From the NCBI GenBank assembly GCA_029857875.1, contig JAOUGB010000178.1, forward strand, positions 1 to 5,703: a DNA stretch of 5,703 nucleotides. The letters are read 5' to 3'. Below the pieces are notes generated by a model, which did no database searches, was not told the DNA's origin, and worked only from the letters and a program-made list of their open reading frames with translations. The translations under genes and the position numbers were made by a program. Shown piece by piece: positions 5,325-5,703 of this stretch (positions are counted from its first letter, which is position 1; the number at the start of each line of letters is the position of its first letter). The DNA is from Desulfobacteraceae bacterium (GTDB lineage Bacteria; Desulfobacterota; Desulfobacteria; Desulfobacterales; UBA11574).

Positions 5325-5703
5325 TTATGCCATCCTTTCTATTTCTTTCAACTTCTCTTTAAGCCGTTTTTTTGAAACCGGAACCGATGTTTTTAACTCC
5401 TGAGCAAAAATAGACACCTTATACTCTTCGATCAGCCAGAAATACGCTTCAATGGCATCCTTTTTTTCTTTTGAAGTGGTTGGAGAAAGTTCTTTCAGGA
5501 GTCGATTCAGACTTTCGGTAAAAATCTGAATGTCATGGGATTTTGCCCGGTCTTTTTCGAAATCAACCATAGCCCTTCGGGCTCGGATTTCCAGAGCCTT
5601 CATATATCTTACAAGATGAATCATCCGGCCTGCATCATAAAGATCTATAAAAGTTTCAGGCACCAGATTGGAAAGTTCGGTTCTTAAACCCTTTAAAAAT
5701 TCC
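5325..5703 (-). CDS. hrpA: C-terminal end of an HrpA-like DEAH-box RNA helicase (partial)
   Basis: Only the last 125 complete codons are in the window; the frame stays open to the right edge, reading EFLKGLRTELSNLVPETFID upstream of the GTG at 5663, which is therefore an internal valine and not a start. The pattern matches the C-terminal domain of HrpA helicases (DUF3418 region): LVPETFIDLYDAGR, then RYMKALEIRARRAMVDFEKD, and the closing WLIEEYKVSIFAQELKT followed by PVSKKRL. HrpA is a cytoplasmic DEAH-box ATPase that unwinds RNA and, in E. coli, acts on mRNA processing and stalled ribosomes. The helicase core is outside the window, so catalytic motifs cannot be checked. The stop codon at 5327-5325 abuts the long palindrome. 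The assignment rests on remembered family patterns in the tail only. Confidence 0.78.
   Translation of the reverse strand, partial: EFLKGLRTELSNLVPETFIDLYDAGRMIHLVRYMKALEIRARRAMVDFEKDRAKSHDIQIFTESLNRLLKELSPTTSKEKKDAIEAYFWLIEEYKVSIFAQELKTSVPVSKKRLKEKLKEIERMA

Noticed and set aside
5212..5403. Plus-strand open frame of 63 codons over the palindrome
   Set aside because: It lies mostly in the inverted repeat and runs into the hrpA 3' end on the opposite strand. It has no ribosome-binding site and its product resembles no family I know.
5325..5663. Complete 112-residue minus-strand gene starting at 5663
   Set aside because: The codon at 5663 is GTG inside a frame that stays open to the window edge and matches the HrpA C-terminal domain, so it is the tail of a longer gene.

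Overview
The window looks like a piece of chromosome from an anaerobic Desulfobacterota-type bacterium (a Desulfobacteraceae-like sulfate reducer is my best guess). This is inferred from the gene families: a TAXI-type TRAP transporter with a fused permease and a linked UspA protein, a large HrpA-type helicase tail, a family-2 glycosyltransferase, moderate GC content and strong Shine-Dalgarno sites. No marker gene fixes the taxonomy.

The left two thirds (about 1-3830) is a minus-strand operon read from right to left. It starts with a secreted TAXI solute-binding protein, followed by a fused 4TM/12TM TRAP permease, a universal stress protein, and the first seven codons of a fourth gene that leaves the window at position 1. 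Between the binding-protein and permease genes a GC-rich hairpin followed by seven U residues looks like a leaky terminator or attenuator, which would give more binding protein than permease. The Usp has the G-2x-G-9x-G-S nucleotide loop but lacks the usual N-terminal Asp. Its place in the operon recalls TeaD, the Usp that regulates the Halomonas ectoine TRAP transporter.

The 489-base stretch between the divergent binding-protein and glycosyltransferase genes (3819-4307) is AT-rich and has no supported gene. It holds a possible operator palindrome, a short tandem repeat, a cluster of small stem-loops at 4079-4139, a second hairpin at 4174-4201 and a weak promoter for the glycosyltransferase.

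The right part has a stand-alone plus-strand GT2 glycosyltransferase (4308-5153), probably for a surface glycan, facing the 3' end of an HrpA-like RNA helicase gene on the minus strand (5325-5703, cut by the window edge). Between the two stop codons lies the most unusual object in the window. It is a 143-base nearly uninterrupted palindrome (5181-5323) made of nested inverted repeats, and it resembles a miniature inverted-repeat element or structured intergenic repeat more than an ordinary terminator. I see no CRISPR array, tRNA, rRNA or transposase gene.
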